A stretch of DNA of 64,000 bases from NCBI RefSeq assembly GCF_026627505.1, contig NZ_JAPNLK010000016.1, positions 60,331 to 124,330 of the forward strand, read 5' to 3'. The notes beneath the pieces were generated by a model. That model searched no databases and had not been told where the DNA came from. It saw only the letters and a program-made list of their open reading frames with translations. This DNA comes from Streptomyces sp. H27-H5. Lineage in GTDB: Bacteria > Actinomycetota > Actinomycetes > Streptomycetales > Streptomycetaceae. The translations under genes were made by a program, and so were the position numbers. Shown here piece after piece: positions 1 to 8,835 of this stretch. Numbering within the stretch: the first letter of the stretch is position 1; the number at the start of each line of letters is the position of its first letter.

Positions 1-770
1 GTCCGAAGCGCGAGCGGTTCGACGACGTGCTGGCGGTGGCGATCAAGACGCTGTGGTACGTCGAGGACGAGACCGCGGTGGAGACCGGCGAGATGATGAT
101 GTTCGTGGGCCCCCGCTACGTCCTCACCGTCCGCCACGGCGCCGTCGATCCGACGGCCGAGGCGGCCCGCCGGCTCGACGCCGATGCGACCATGCTGCGC
201 TTCGGTCCGCTGTCGGTGCTGCACGCCGTGTTGGACGTCGTCGTCGACGCCTACAGCGACGCAGCGGTCAAGGTGCGAAACGCGCTCAACCGGTTGGAGG
301 ACCAGGTGTTCTCGTCCGCTCGCGTCGATCACACCGAGGGCATCTACTCGCTCAAGCGGGAAGTGCGCGAGTTCCGTGACGCCGTACAGCCGCTGGTACC
401 GGTCCTGAACGGTCTCCTGAGCGGGCCGGGCGAGGAGCGGCACGCGCCGAAGGCGGAACCCTACTTCCGCGACGTGGCCGACCACCTGCACCGCACCGAC
501 ACCGAGGTACGCACTCTCGACGAGCTGCTGAACTCGGTGCTCGACGCCCAGCAAGCCCGGGTGGGCACCTGGCAGAACGACGACATGCGGCGCATCTCGG
601 CGTGGGCGGCGATCTTCGCCATCCCCACCATGGTCGCGGGCGTGTACGGAATGAACTTCGAGCACATGCCGGAACTCGGCTGGACCTACGGCTATCCCCT
701 CGCCGTGGGACTGATGGCACTGGCATCGGGAGCGCTGTACCGGGCCTTTCGCCGCAACGGCTGGCTGTAG
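1..770 (+). CDS. CorA-family divalent cation transporter, 5' end outside the window
   Basis: This is the C-terminal part of a CorA-type Mg2+/divalent metal channel of the inner membrane. The frame is open from base 3, so the start codon lies upstream of the window; the first GTG at 27 is not the true start. The visible protein has the long helical cytoplasmic region followed by two C-terminal membrane helices. The family signature GMN (YGMNFEHMP) sits at the end of the first helix, and the second helix runs to the C-terminal RNGWL. About 255 residues are visible, which fits a family of about 320-370. The next gene follows after 81 bases on the same strand. Family assignment is secure; which metal is carried cannot be told. 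Confidence 0.9.
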   Translation, partial: PKRERFDDVLAVAIKTLWYVEDETAVETGEMMMFVGPRYVLTVRHGAVDPTAEAARRLDADATMLRFGPLSVLHAVLDVVVDAYSDAAVKVRNALNRLEDQVFSSARVDHTEGIYSLKREVREFRDAVQPLVPVLNGLLSGPGEERHAPKAEPYFRDVADHLHRTDTEVRTLDELLNSVLDAQQARVGTWQNDDMRRISAWAAIFAIPTMVAGVYGMNFEHMPELGWTYGYPLAVGLMALASGALYRAFRRNGWL

Positions 771-851
771 CACGCGGGTCCGGCACGCCGCTCCGCGCGG
801 CCGGGCCGAACCCGCTGGTGGGGTGGTCGGCGGGCGACCTACCATCCGACG

Positions 852-3800
852 ATGACGACTTCGGCGGACCACCTCATCGACGACGCGCTGCACCGGTCGG
901 ACGTGGAGTGGCTGTCCGACCACCTCGACGCCCGGTCCTGCCCGCCGGCCGTCCTGGGACGCCTCGTCCGGCACGCGGACCCGCGCCTGCGCCATCTGGG
1001 CCTGCTCCTGCTGAGCGGACGGCTCACCTCGACCCCGCCGGTGGCGGACGAGCGGGAGACGGCCGAACTGGCTTCTTGGCTCCCCCATTTCGTGGTGGAT
1101 CCGCCCGAGGCCGCTCTCCTCCAGGCGAACCTTCACGCCCACCTGGGACCCCACCTGCGGGGCCGACCTCGACCTTCGTGGCGTACGGCCGACCTGCCGG
1201 TGCGGGTACGGATCGCCTGGCTGCGCGCCGAACTTCTCGACGACCCGACGGTGCTTCGACACGAGGTCCGGGGTGAACTCCTCTACCAGGCGGTCCGGGC
1301 GACGAGCATCACCACCGCGCACCGGCCGGAGCGGCTGGTGGCCGAGCTCGTGGGAAGCGGGGATCGGGTGCTGCGCGCCGAGGCCCTGCGGCTGGCCCGC
1401 GAGGGCCTGCACGCGGGGCTGTTGACCCCCGCGCGCGTCCGCGAACACGTCCTCGCCCTGCTGGACACCGTAGCGCGGGGCGTCGGGGTACATGGCTCCG
1501 GCACCACGGACCCCGGCGCATCGGACCCCGGCTCACCGGATCCCACCTCGCCGGATCCCCCTTCCTCGGGCGGCTCGTGTACCGCTGTCGTGGTGGCCGC
1601 GCTGCGCGAACTCGGCGAGCCGTGGGCGATGTTGGACCCGCTGCCGGAAGGACGACTGTCCGTCTTCCTCACCTCCGATCCGGAAGCCGCCCCGGTCGAG
1701 GTCGCCGAGGCCGCGCTCACGGCTGCCGCCCGCCACGGCCACCGGGACGTGGTGTGGCGCGTCGCCGGCGATCCCGGTGGGTCGCCCGCGCTGCGTCGCC
1801 GCGCGCTCGAACTCCTCGGGGACCTGGCCGACCGCGGTGACATCCGGGAACTGACCGCGCTCGCCGCCCGGGACCCGCTGCTGCTCGGCGCCCCCGCGGT
1901 GGCCTGCCTGCGCAGGCTCCACCGGCGCGGCCACTTCCCGGCCGACGAGGACGTACCGGCCATCGTCGGTCTGGCGCTGGCCGACCATGCGATCACGCCG
2001 GACGAGGTCGCCACGATCCTCTTCACCTGCCGGCAGGCGACCCTCCGGGTGCTGATCGACGCCGACGACGATCCGAGCCGGTCGAGGCGGCTCGCCCTGC
2101 TGGTCGCGCTGGCCGGGCAGGGGGCGCGGGAGCTTCCCGTCGGGGAGGAGATCACGCGGGTGTTCGCGACGGCCGGCGCACCCGAACCGTTCCTCACCGC
2201 GATCCGTGAACTGCGGTACACACCGGCCGAGGACGTGGTCATCGCGCTCCTGCCCACGGCCCCCGCGGCGGCCCTCGACGCGTTGGAGGCCATCGGCGGG
2301 CACCGTACGGTGCGGGCGCTGCGGGAGGGGCTCGGGCTGCCCGCCGACGAGGACGCCGCACAGGAGGGTGGGGGCACCGGTGTCATCGCGCCCCACCTGC
2401 GCGCGGTGCGCGACCGGGCGCTGGAACTGCTGTGGCATCTGACCGACGACCGGGATCGGCGGCGCGGGCTCCTCGTCCGTCTCGACCCCACCGATCTGCC
2501 GGCGCGCATCGCGGCCGATCTGGGCGGCCCCGACGAGGAGGAGCTGGCCCTCCTCGGATCCCATCTGGACCCGGACGAACCGCTGACGGCGCTGTGCCGG
2601 CTCGCCGCCCACGGCGGGGCGGGCACCCTGCCCACCCTCGCGGACCTGTTGCTGCGCGTCGTGGGCGAGTTGGCGGCGTTCCGGGAGCCGGGGGGTGACG
2701 TCACACGGTTCGAGGGCGAGACGCCGAACGCCGAACCGATCGTTCCCCGAGAAGCCGAGCACGCGCTGACCGCCCTGGGCTCCCGCCTGTACGAGCGGAG
2801 CCGGATCCGGCCCTCGTGCCTGCTCGACGCCGCGAACGCGCCGGAAGCGGGCAGGGCGCTGCTCGCGGATCTGGTGGGGGAGCTGTTGGACCGGCCCGGG
2901 CTGTCGGACGGTGAACAGTCCATCCTCCTCGAACTGTTGTCGCGGGCTCCCGGTCCCCGCGTTCGCGCCGGGGTGCACCGCCTGCTGCGTCACCGCGACC
3001 GGCACGTGCGCAAGCACGCGCTCGCGCTGCTCGCCCGCGATGTCAATGGGGACGACGCGCAGGCCCTGTCGGCCACGTTGATCGCGCTGACCCGCGCCGG
3101 GGACGTGCAGACCGTCCGGAGGGCGCTGCTCGCCCTCGGTCACGCGCGGGCCCGCTGGGCCTGTACGGCGATCGCCGCGTGTCTCGCCCATCCGAACATG
3201 AACGTCAAGAAGACGGCCGCCCAGGTCCTGGTGCGCGCGGGCGCGCCCCCGGCGGTTGCGGACCTGCTCCGCGTGCTGGGTCGGCACGACAATCCGGGGC
3301 TCCGCGTCGCGCTCGTCGAGGCGCTGCGCGCGATCCTCGGCGACGCGTACGCGGCCACCGTCCTCGCCGCGGCGGAGCACTGCGAGACGGATCGCTCCCG
3401 GGCCCTGCTGGCGCAGGCTCTGGACGGCGCCCTGCCGGCGCGGTCGATCCTCGCCCTGTCCGACCAGGCGTCACCGGTCGCGCCGGCGCTGCTCGCGCTG
3501 GTGGCGTGCGGGCGGGTCCGTCTGTCGTCCGGTACGCGGGAGGAGTTGGCGCCGGCGCTGGGCCGGCACGGCATCGCCCCTCCGGCCGGGCCGTCGCCGG
3601 CGCCGGCACCGGACAACGCAACGGACTTCGACGTGGCGTCGCTGGCGGCGGGTCGCTGGAATCCCGCCGTCGCGCTGCGCGTCGCCGAGCGCCCCGAGCC
3701 CCCGCACGCCGACCGGCTGCGTGAGCTGCGGCCCCTGCTGTCGGACTGGCTCCGCCTGGCCGACTCCGCGCCGCGGGCGGCCCGCGGGGCGGTGCTGCGG

Positions 3801-5681
3801 TTCACCCTGCGGCTCTGCCCGGCACCTTGGACGGACGGGGAGCTCGCCTCCTACGCGCGATCCGCCCGGGTCCTGCTCGACGCCCTGACCGGCGGGGCGC
3901 GCGAGGACCGCCCGGGCCTCGTCGCGGTGCTCGAAGCGGTCGCGCCGCTGCTCACGCCGGCGGCGGCGGCAGCCGTCGTCGCCTCCGTACGCGCCCTGCC
4001 TCCCGCGGCCGCGCACACGCCCGACCGGCCCACGCTGACGCTGTTGCGGCGCTGCGGCGCGGTGTTGGTGCGCGCGGACCTCGATCGTGCGCTGGCGGTG
4101 GCCGGCCTCGGCGCCGACCCCTGGCGGGCCCGGACCGAGGTGCTGCGCGAGGCGTTCGCCGTACCGTCCCTGTCCCCGGGAGGCTGGCGGACCGCCTTGG
4201 AGGCGGCGGCGCGGACACCGGCCGCGCTCGCGGACTTCCGCCGCCGCGACCTCCGTGACCGTCGTGACGTCGGCGACCTCCCCGACCCCGACCACCTTCT
4301 CGACCTTCGCGGCGTGCGCGACGAGGACGCGCCCGGCTCCCGGGAGCGGTTGTCCGCGTTGATCGACGTCTACTCCGGCGCCGCTCCCGAGGTCCGTGGC
4401 CCGCTGCTCGACTGGATGACGTCCCTCCAGCCCCTGGACGCACCTCCCTGGACGATCGGCGAGAGCGCCGCCGTCCCACGGCCGGCGCCGGGGCGTGGGG
4501 GCGTACCGCGCCGCGTGCACGCCGACGACCTCGACCAGCCGCGCTCGGCGGCGCTGCGCGACCGCCTGCTGACGATGTTGGACTCGCCCGCCCCGGACCG
4601 CCGGAACGCCGCCGCCCGGGCCCTGCTGGGCTGGCCCGAGCCGGGGATCCGGCTCGCCGTGCTCCGGGCGGCCCTGCGCGGCCGGACGACGGTCGATGTC
4701 GGGGCCGATCTGGCCCGGATCATGACCACGCTCGACCCGGCGGAGCTGCGGGCCGACGAGGTTCCGCCCGAGAACGTGCTGCGCGTGGCCTCACGGCTCG
4801 CGCCGCCCGACCTCGTACCGCTGCTTCCGCTGTTGTCGCACTGGTGGGAGCATGGGCCGCCCGCCGTCCACCAGGCCGCCGAGGTCGAGTTGCGCAGGGT
4901 TCCGGTCGACGTGCTCGCCCACGGTCTCGGCGCTCGTCTCGACGCGGGCGCCCCGGGGTTCGTGGGCCTGATCGCCGGCCGGGCGGTGCTGCGGACTCCC
5001 GCCCTGACGCGTGCCTGCCGGCGGCTCCGCGCCGAGGAACACGACGGCCTCGCGGACCGGATCCTCCTGGTCGACGGCCCGTTGCGCGGTCCCGAGGCCG
5101 TACGTCGGGACGCGGCCGCACTGGCCTCGCTCCGCGATCGCGCCCGGGCGTCGGCCCCGGCCTCCTCGCGCCGTCCGACCCGGCAGGAGCTGTCGGACCT
5201 GGCCCGTACCGGGCCTCCCGACGGGATTCGCCGGGTCCTGACCCGTCTGGTCGAGGAGCACCGGGGTCCTGATCCGGATCCCGTGGTGCGGGAGTTGATC
5301 GGCGAGTTGCTGCACCACGCCAAGCCGGGGGTCCGCCTGCACGCGCACCGGACCTCCCGGGCGGTGCTGGACCGGCGGAGCCACCTGCTTCACACGCAGG
5401 TCCTGCTGCACGACCCCCAGCCGGACGTGGTCCGCATGGCGGTCCGGAGCCTGTCCCGAGCGGCCTGGGAACCGGCGATCCCCGCCCTGGTCGGCCTGCT
5501 CGACCACGCGCGTCCCGAGGTCCGCCGGACCGCGGCCGACGGGCTCGCGCGGCTGGGCACCCCGGCGGTCCCCGCGCTCAGGCGCGCCGCCGACCACGCC
5601 CGCCCGGACCGGCGGACGCGTTACACGGAGGTGCTGGGCCGCATCGCGGCCGACACCGGGACAGGGACCGACATCGCGTAG
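852..5681 (+). CDS. Very large HEAT-repeat protein, function unknown
   Basis: A 1609-residue protein made almost entirely of short leucine- and alanine-rich helical pairs typical of HEAT/armadillo-type scaffolds. Clear repeats lie around residues 700-850 and again near the C-terminus (VRMAVRSLSRAAWEPAIPAL, VRRTAADGLARLGTPAVPAL). No signal peptide, membrane segment or catalytic motif is seen. A short proline/serine/threonine-rich insert near residues 215-240 (repeated TDPGASDPGSPDP) looks like a linker. The ATG at 852 is the first start after the upstream stop. Such proteins usually hold partners together; some actinobacterial HEAT proteins sit in cytoplasmic complexes, but nothing here identifies the partner. 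It stands alone between CorA and a pair of small proteins. Codon use looks native. Confidence 0.85.
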   Translation: MTTSADHLIDDALHRSDVEWLSDHLDARSCPPAVLGRLVRHADPRLRHLGLLLLSGRLTSTPPVADERETAELASWLPHFVVDPPEAALLQANLHAHLGPHLRGRPRPSWRTADLPVRVRIAWLRAELLDDPTVLRHEVRGELLYQAVRATSITTAHRPERLVAELVGSGDRVLRAEALRLAREGLHAGLLTPARVREHVLALLDTVARGVGVHGSGTTDPGASDPGSPDPTSPDPPSSGGSCTAVVVAALRELGEPWAMLDPLPEGRLSVFLTSDPEAAPVEVAEAALTAAARHGHRDVVWRVAGDPGGSPALRRRALELLGDLADRGDIRELTALAARDPLLLGAPAVACLRRLHRRGHFPADEDVPAIVGLALADHAITPDEVATILFTCRQATLRVLIDADDDPSRSRRLALLVALAGQGARELPVGEEITRVFATAGAPEPFLTAIRELRYTPAEDVVIALLPTAPAAALDALEAIGGHRTVRALREGLGLPADEDAAQEGGGTGVIAPHLRAVRDRALELLWHLTDDRDRRRGLLVRLDPTDLPARIAADLGGPDEEELALLGSHLDPDEPLTALCRLAAHGGAGTLPTLADLLLRVVGELAAFREPGGDVTRFEGETPNAEPIVPREAEHALTALGSRLYERSRIRPSCLLDAANAPEAGRALLADLVGELLDRPGLSDGEQSILLELLSRAPGPRVRAGVHRLLRHRDRHVRKHALALLARDVNGDDAQALSATLIALTRAGDVQTVRRALLALGHARARWACTAIAACLAHPNMNVKKTAAQVLVRAGAPPAVADLLRVLGRHDNPGLRVALVEALRAILGDAYAATVLAAAEHCETDRSRALLAQALDGALPARSILALSDQASPVAPALLALVACGRVRLSSGTREELAPALGRHGIAPPAGPSPAPAPDNATDFDVASLAAGRWNPAVALRVAERPEPPHADRLRELRPLLSDWLRLADSAPRAARGAVLRFTLRLCPAPWTDGELASYARSARVLLDALTGGAREDRPGLVAVLEAVAPLLTPAAAAAVVASVRALPPAAAHTPDRPTLTLLRRCGAVLVRADLDRALAVAGLGADPWRARTEVLREAFAVPSLSPGGWRTALEAAARTPAALADFRRRDLRDRRDVGDLPDPDHLLDLRGVRDEDAPGSRERLSALIDVYSGAAPEVRGPLLDWMTSLQPLDAPPWTIGESAAVPRPAPGRGGVPRRVHADDLDQPRSAALRDRLLTMLDSPAPDRRNAAARALLGWPEPGIRLAVLRAALRGRTTVDVGADLARIMTTLDPAELRADEVPPENVLRVASRLAPPDLVPLLPLLSHWWEHGPPAVHQAAEVELRRVPVDVLAHGLGARLDAGAPGFVGLIAGRAVLRTPALTRACRRLRAEEHDGLADRILLVDGPLRGPEAVRRDAAALASLRDRARASAPASSRRPTRQELSDLARTGPPDGIRRVLTRLVEEHRGPDPDPVVRELIGELLHHAKPGVRLHAHRTSRAVLDRRSHLLHTQVLLHDPQPDVVRMAVRSLSRAAWEPAIPALVGLLDHARPEVRRTAADGLARLGTPAVPALRRAADHARPDRRTRYTEVLGRIAADTGTGTDIA

Positions 5682-5835
5682 CCGCGGGTGGCCGGAGTCG
5701 GACGGTCGGGCCGGCGGACCGCTCGTGGCGCCGCCGGTACCCGACCACCCCGCGCCCTTGGCCAGTGGTTTGCGCGCAGTGCTCGTGGGCAGTCGCCTAC
5801 AGCCGGAAGGACGAGGCCCCGGTCGGGAGGCCGTC

Positions 5836-6372
5836 ATGTCGACAACCACGCTCATCGTCATCATCGCCGCGGTGGTACTGATCGCCCTGATCGCCGCGTT
5901 GTGGGCCTTCTCGCGCCGCCGTCACCTGCGACAACAGTTCGGACCCGAGTACGACCGGACGGTCGAGGCCGAAGGCGGCCGGAGGGCGGCCGACCGCGAG
6001 TTGCGGGCGCGCGAGCAACGCCACGACACGCTCGACATCAAGGAGCTGCCCGCCGAGCGGCGCGCCCAGTACTCCGACGAGTGGCGCGACGTACAGGAAC
6101 GCTTCGTGGACCGCCCCGAGGCATCGGTCGCCCAGGCGGACGAACTGGTGACGCGCCTGATGCGCGAACGCGGCTACCCGGCCGACGGCTACCAAGGGCA
6201 GGTCCGGGACCTGTCGGTGGAGCACGGCCGCACCCTGGAGCACTACCGCGCGGCCCACGAGATCAACCTGCGCGGCAGCGGAGCCGAGGCGACCACGGAG
6301 GAACTCCGCGGCGCCATGGTCCACTACCGCGCCCTGTTCGAGGAACTGCTGAGCAGCGAAGGAGGCCGATGA
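5836..6372 (+). CDS. Membrane-anchored small protein, paralogue of the next gene's product
   Basis: A 178-residue protein starting with one strong N-terminal membrane helix (STTTLIVIIAAVVLIALIAA, residues 2-21 and onward) followed by a basic stop-transfer RRRH and a charged cytoplasmic domain. The ATG at 5836 is chosen because GGGAGG lies 6 bases upstream; the frame is open further upstream but without a good ribosome site. The region around WRDVQERFVDRP and the C-terminal ATTEELRGAMVHYRALFEEL closely match the next protein, so the two arose by duplication. They are one base apart and surely co-transcribed. I do not recognise an established function; similar proteins are common beside stress and PRC-barrel genes in Streptomyces (recollection, not checked). 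Confidence 0.8.
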   Translation: MSTTTLIVIIAAVVLIALIAALWAFSRRRHLRQQFGPEYDRTVEAEGGRRAADRELRAREQRHDTLDIKELPAERRAQYSDEWRDVQERFVDRPEASVAQADELVTRLMRERGYPADGYQGQVRDLSVEHGRTLEHYRAAHEINLRGSGAEATTEELRGAMVHYRALFEELLSSEGGR

Positions 6373-6373
6373 C

Positions 6374-6871
6374 ATGCGGGAACATGGTGACACGGCGGGC
6401 CGGGGCGACGAGGACCGGCTGACCACGGAGAACATCGCCCATCCGGATGCGACCGGTGGCCAAGCCGTGTACCCCGGCGAGGCGACGGCCCTGGCGAGCG
6501 AGAGCACCGAGGCGCAGGACGACGCACGGGGCGAGGAGGCTCCGAACGATCTCGGGGAGGGTCCGGAGCGCGGCGAGGGACGCGGGCGCCCGGAGGAGCG
6601 GGACGAGCCCTTGTTGGCCGGCGCGGAGACGGAGGGCTTCCGGGAGCGGTGGGCCGAGATCCAGGGGCGCTTCGTCGACGACCCGAAGGAGGCCGTGACG
6701 TCCGCGGACACCCTGGTGGCCGAGGTGATGCAGGAGCTCGCCCGGACCTTCTCCGCCCACAAGCAGGAGTTGGAGGGCCAGTGGGGCCGCGGCGAGCAGG
6801 TCGCCACGGAGGACCTGCGGCTCGCACTTCAGCGCTACCGCTCCTTCTTCAACCGACTCCTCAAGACCTGA
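6374..6871 (+). CDS. Soluble small acidic protein related to the preceding gene product
   Basis: A 165-residue protein with a low-complexity, acidic, disordered N-terminal half (residues 1-80, rich in Glu, Gly and Asp) and a helical C-terminal domain. The C-terminal domain repeats the pattern of its neighbour: WAEIQGRFVDDPKEAV, then ADTLVAEVM, then ATEDLRLALQRYRSFFNRLL. Unlike the neighbour it has no membrane helix. It starts one base after the neighbour's stop codon, so the pair is translationally linked. A membrane-bound and a soluble version of one domain suggests an anchor/adaptor pair, but this is inference. Confidence 0.8.
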   Translation: MREHGDTAGRGDEDRLTTENIAHPDATGGQAVYPGEATALASESTEAQDDARGEEAPNDLGEGPERGEGRGRPEERDEPLLAGAETEGFRERWAEIQGRFVDDPKEAVTSADTLVAEVMQELARTFSAHKQELEGQWGRGEQVATEDLRLALQRYRSFFNRLLKT

Positions 6872-6942
6872 CCGGACGACCTCACGCGACGCCGCACCCC
6901 ACTCGGCGCCCCGTGCGCCGTCCCCGTCGGGAGGCGGCCCCG

Positions 6943-7296
6943 TCAGAAGACGCGCGGCTCGTTGTAGTAGCCGCCGATCTGACGGTGGTAGTCCGCGTCC
7001 TGGAGGTGCTTGTCCTGGATGAACTCGGGAGCGTGCTTGATCTGCTCCTTCGTCCGGTCGATGTGGATCCGCCGCTCGTCCACCTCGATCCGACTGACCG
7101 TGCCGGCGGGAAGGAGCACTTCCTTGCCGAAGATCCACGGACCGGTGTCGACCACGATGTACGAGGAGTCGACCTCGTCGGAGTGCTTGTCGACCTTGCC
7201 GATGGAGCCGTCCGTGGCCTCGACCTTGAAGCCCGTCAGATCGACATCGGGCAGATGGCCGGACGTCTCGCGGTAACCCCATACGTTCTCAGTCAT
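6943..7296 (-). CDS. PRC-barrel domain protein
   Basis: A 117-residue protein with the PRC-barrel fold: the N-terminal part contains GFKVEATDGSIGKVDKHSDE and SSYIVVDTG, the core strands of this domain, followed by EVLLPAGTVSRIEVDERRI. PRC-barrel proteins of this size are common in Streptomyces and are often stress-linked; they usually bind RNA or other proteins, and no catalytic function is known for stand-alone forms. ATG at 7296 has AAGGGG upstream. The frame stays open far upstream, but that part is antisense to the phosphatase gene and is ignored. It converges with the small-protein pair at 5836-6871. Confidence 0.85.
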   Translation of the reverse strand: MTENVWGYRETSGHLPDVDLTGFKVEATDGSIGKVDKHSDEVDSSYIVVDTGPWIFGKEVLLPAGTVSRIEVDERRIHIDRTKEQIKHAPEFIQDKHLQDADYHRQIGGYYNEPRVF

Positions 7297-7421
7297 GTGA
7301 ACAACCCCTTCACCCAATCGATGTGACGGCCCTTCTTCTCCTCGGCGTCCTCGATGATCCGGAGAGACGCGGAACCGCCACAGGGTCGCCTGCCCTGAAA
7401 GGCACGACCCACACGGGGCCC

Positions 7422-8684
7422 TCAGGATCGGACCACGCCCGTGCGCGCCGCCGCCGTCCGTGTGGGTTCGGCGTCGGGGCCGAACCACTCGCACAACAGC
7501 ACGGTCGCGTCGTCCTGGAGCCGTCCGTCGTGGTGGGCCATGACCGCTTGGACGAGGCGCCGCAACGTCTCCGGGAGGGGCAGCCCGTCGGCGTGGTGGC
7601 GGATCAGGAAGTCGGTGAAGTTCGCCAGGCCGAACTCGGTGGAGCCGGGCCGTCGCGCCTCCGTGATGCCGTCGGTGTAGAGGACGAGGCAGTCCCCCGG
7701 CTCCAGTTGCTCCCTGCACGTGCGGACGGGCAGCCCCAGGTCGGTGCCCATGGGGTGGGCGGGCGGGCAGGCCAGTTGGCCGGCCCAGCGGCCGCCCCTG
7801 ATGAGGAGCGGCGGGAGATGCCCTCGGTTGACCCAGGTCAGGACTCCGGTGCGCGTGTCCAGCTCGGCGAGGACGCCCGTCACGTAGATGCTGCGCCGGA
7901 ACTGCTCGATCAGCATCTCCTCCACCCGCTCGCTCGTGCCCACGAGGTCCGCCCCCTGCCGGCGGGCGTTGCGGCACGCTCCGACGGCGAGGTTCGCGGC
8001 CAGTCCGGCCGCCGTGTCGTGACCCATGGCGTCGAACACCGACAGGTGTACGACCGGGCCCGCCATCGCGTAGTCGAAGGCGTCCCCGCTGATCTCGTAC
8101 GCGGGTTCCATCGTGGCGGCGACGACGACCCGGCCGTCCGCGTAGGTCTGCGGCGGGATCAGGTGCCACTGCATCTCGGCCGCCACGTTCATCGGAGCCG
8201 TCCGCACGAGTCGCGCGTACGCGTCGCTCTGGTCGCTCTTGGTGACGATCAGCAGGGCGATGAGGGAGGCCAGGGCCTCGGCGTCGCGGCGGGCCGGCGC
8301 GTCGTTCCCGTCCGGGGTGAGGCGCAGCAGGCCGAGTCGCTCGCTGCCGTTGAGCATCGGCACCCACCACTGGGCGTGGAGCGGGTCCGCCGCCGTGCGC
8401 ACGATCTCGCCGTGCTGGTAGGCCCGCCCGGCGAGCGTGCCCTCGATCCTGATCTCGCGGTCGTCCACGCCGGCCGGCGACTCCGCCCCGGCCTCGGGTG
8501 GGAGGGGCAGCATCCGGAGCACGCGCTCCTGCATGTCGGCGACGTAGATCCGTACGTGACGGAAGCCGACCCGGGCCGCGTGTTCGGCGACCTTGGCCGG
8601 CAGGAGGTCCATCGGCATGAGGTGGCCGGCAGCCAGGAGGCCGGTCAGCATGGTCAGGCTGTCGTCCCGCCGATCCATCGCCAC
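7422..8684 (-). CDS. PP2C/SpoIIE-type Ser/Thr phosphatase with N-terminal sensor-like domain
   Basis: About 420 residues. The N-terminal half (about residues 20-165) looks like a GAF-type sensor domain; the C-terminal half is a SpoIIE/PP2C phosphatase with metal-binding acidic residues in ISGDAFDYA, VFDAMGHDTAAGLA, YTDGITEAR and DDATVLLCE. Such proteins dephosphorylate anti-anti-sigma factors and so release alternative sigma factors in the cytoplasm. The start is taken as GTG 8684, with GGGAG 8 bases upstream; ATG 8678 is also possible. No anti-sigma or anti-anti-sigma gene is adjacent. A decayed gene of the same family lies at 11272-11785. Confidence 0.88.
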   Translation of the reverse strand: MAMDRRDDSLTMLTGLLAAGHLMPMDLLPAKVAEHAARVGFRHVRIYVADMQERVLRMLPLPPEAGAESPAGVDDREIRIEGTLAGRAYQHGEIVRTAADPLHAQWWVPMLNGSERLGLLRLTPDGNDAPARRDAEALASLIALLIVTKSDQSDAYARLVRTAPMNVAAEMQWHLIPPQTYADGRVVVAATMEPAYEISGDAFDYAMAGPVVHLSVFDAMGHDTAAGLAANLAVGACRNARRQGADLVGTSERVEEMLIEQFRRSIYVTGVLAELDTRTGVLTWVNRGHLPPLLIRGGRWAGQLACPPAHPMGTDLGLPVRTCREQLEPGDCLVLYTDGITEARRPGSTEFGLANFTDFLIRHHADGLPLPETLRRLVQAVMAHHDGRLQDDATVLLCEWFGPDAEPTRTAAARTGVVRS

Positions 8685-8835
8685 AGACTCATCTCCCGCG
8701 CCGGTGGATCCAGTGCACCACACGCGGGCGGGTTTCGCCGTCGACGCGCGACGCGCGACGGCGGCCGGGTCCGTGTACCCGTGGCTCCCCCGATCCCCCG
8801 CTCGCCCCGCTCCCGCGTCCGCGAGGTCGGGGGGC

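Noticed and set aside
1283..2923. Long open frame of 546 codons antisense to the HEAT gene
   Set aside because: Arg/Ser-rich composition typical of the antisense of GC-rich coding DNA, no ribosome site, and fully inside a convincing gene.
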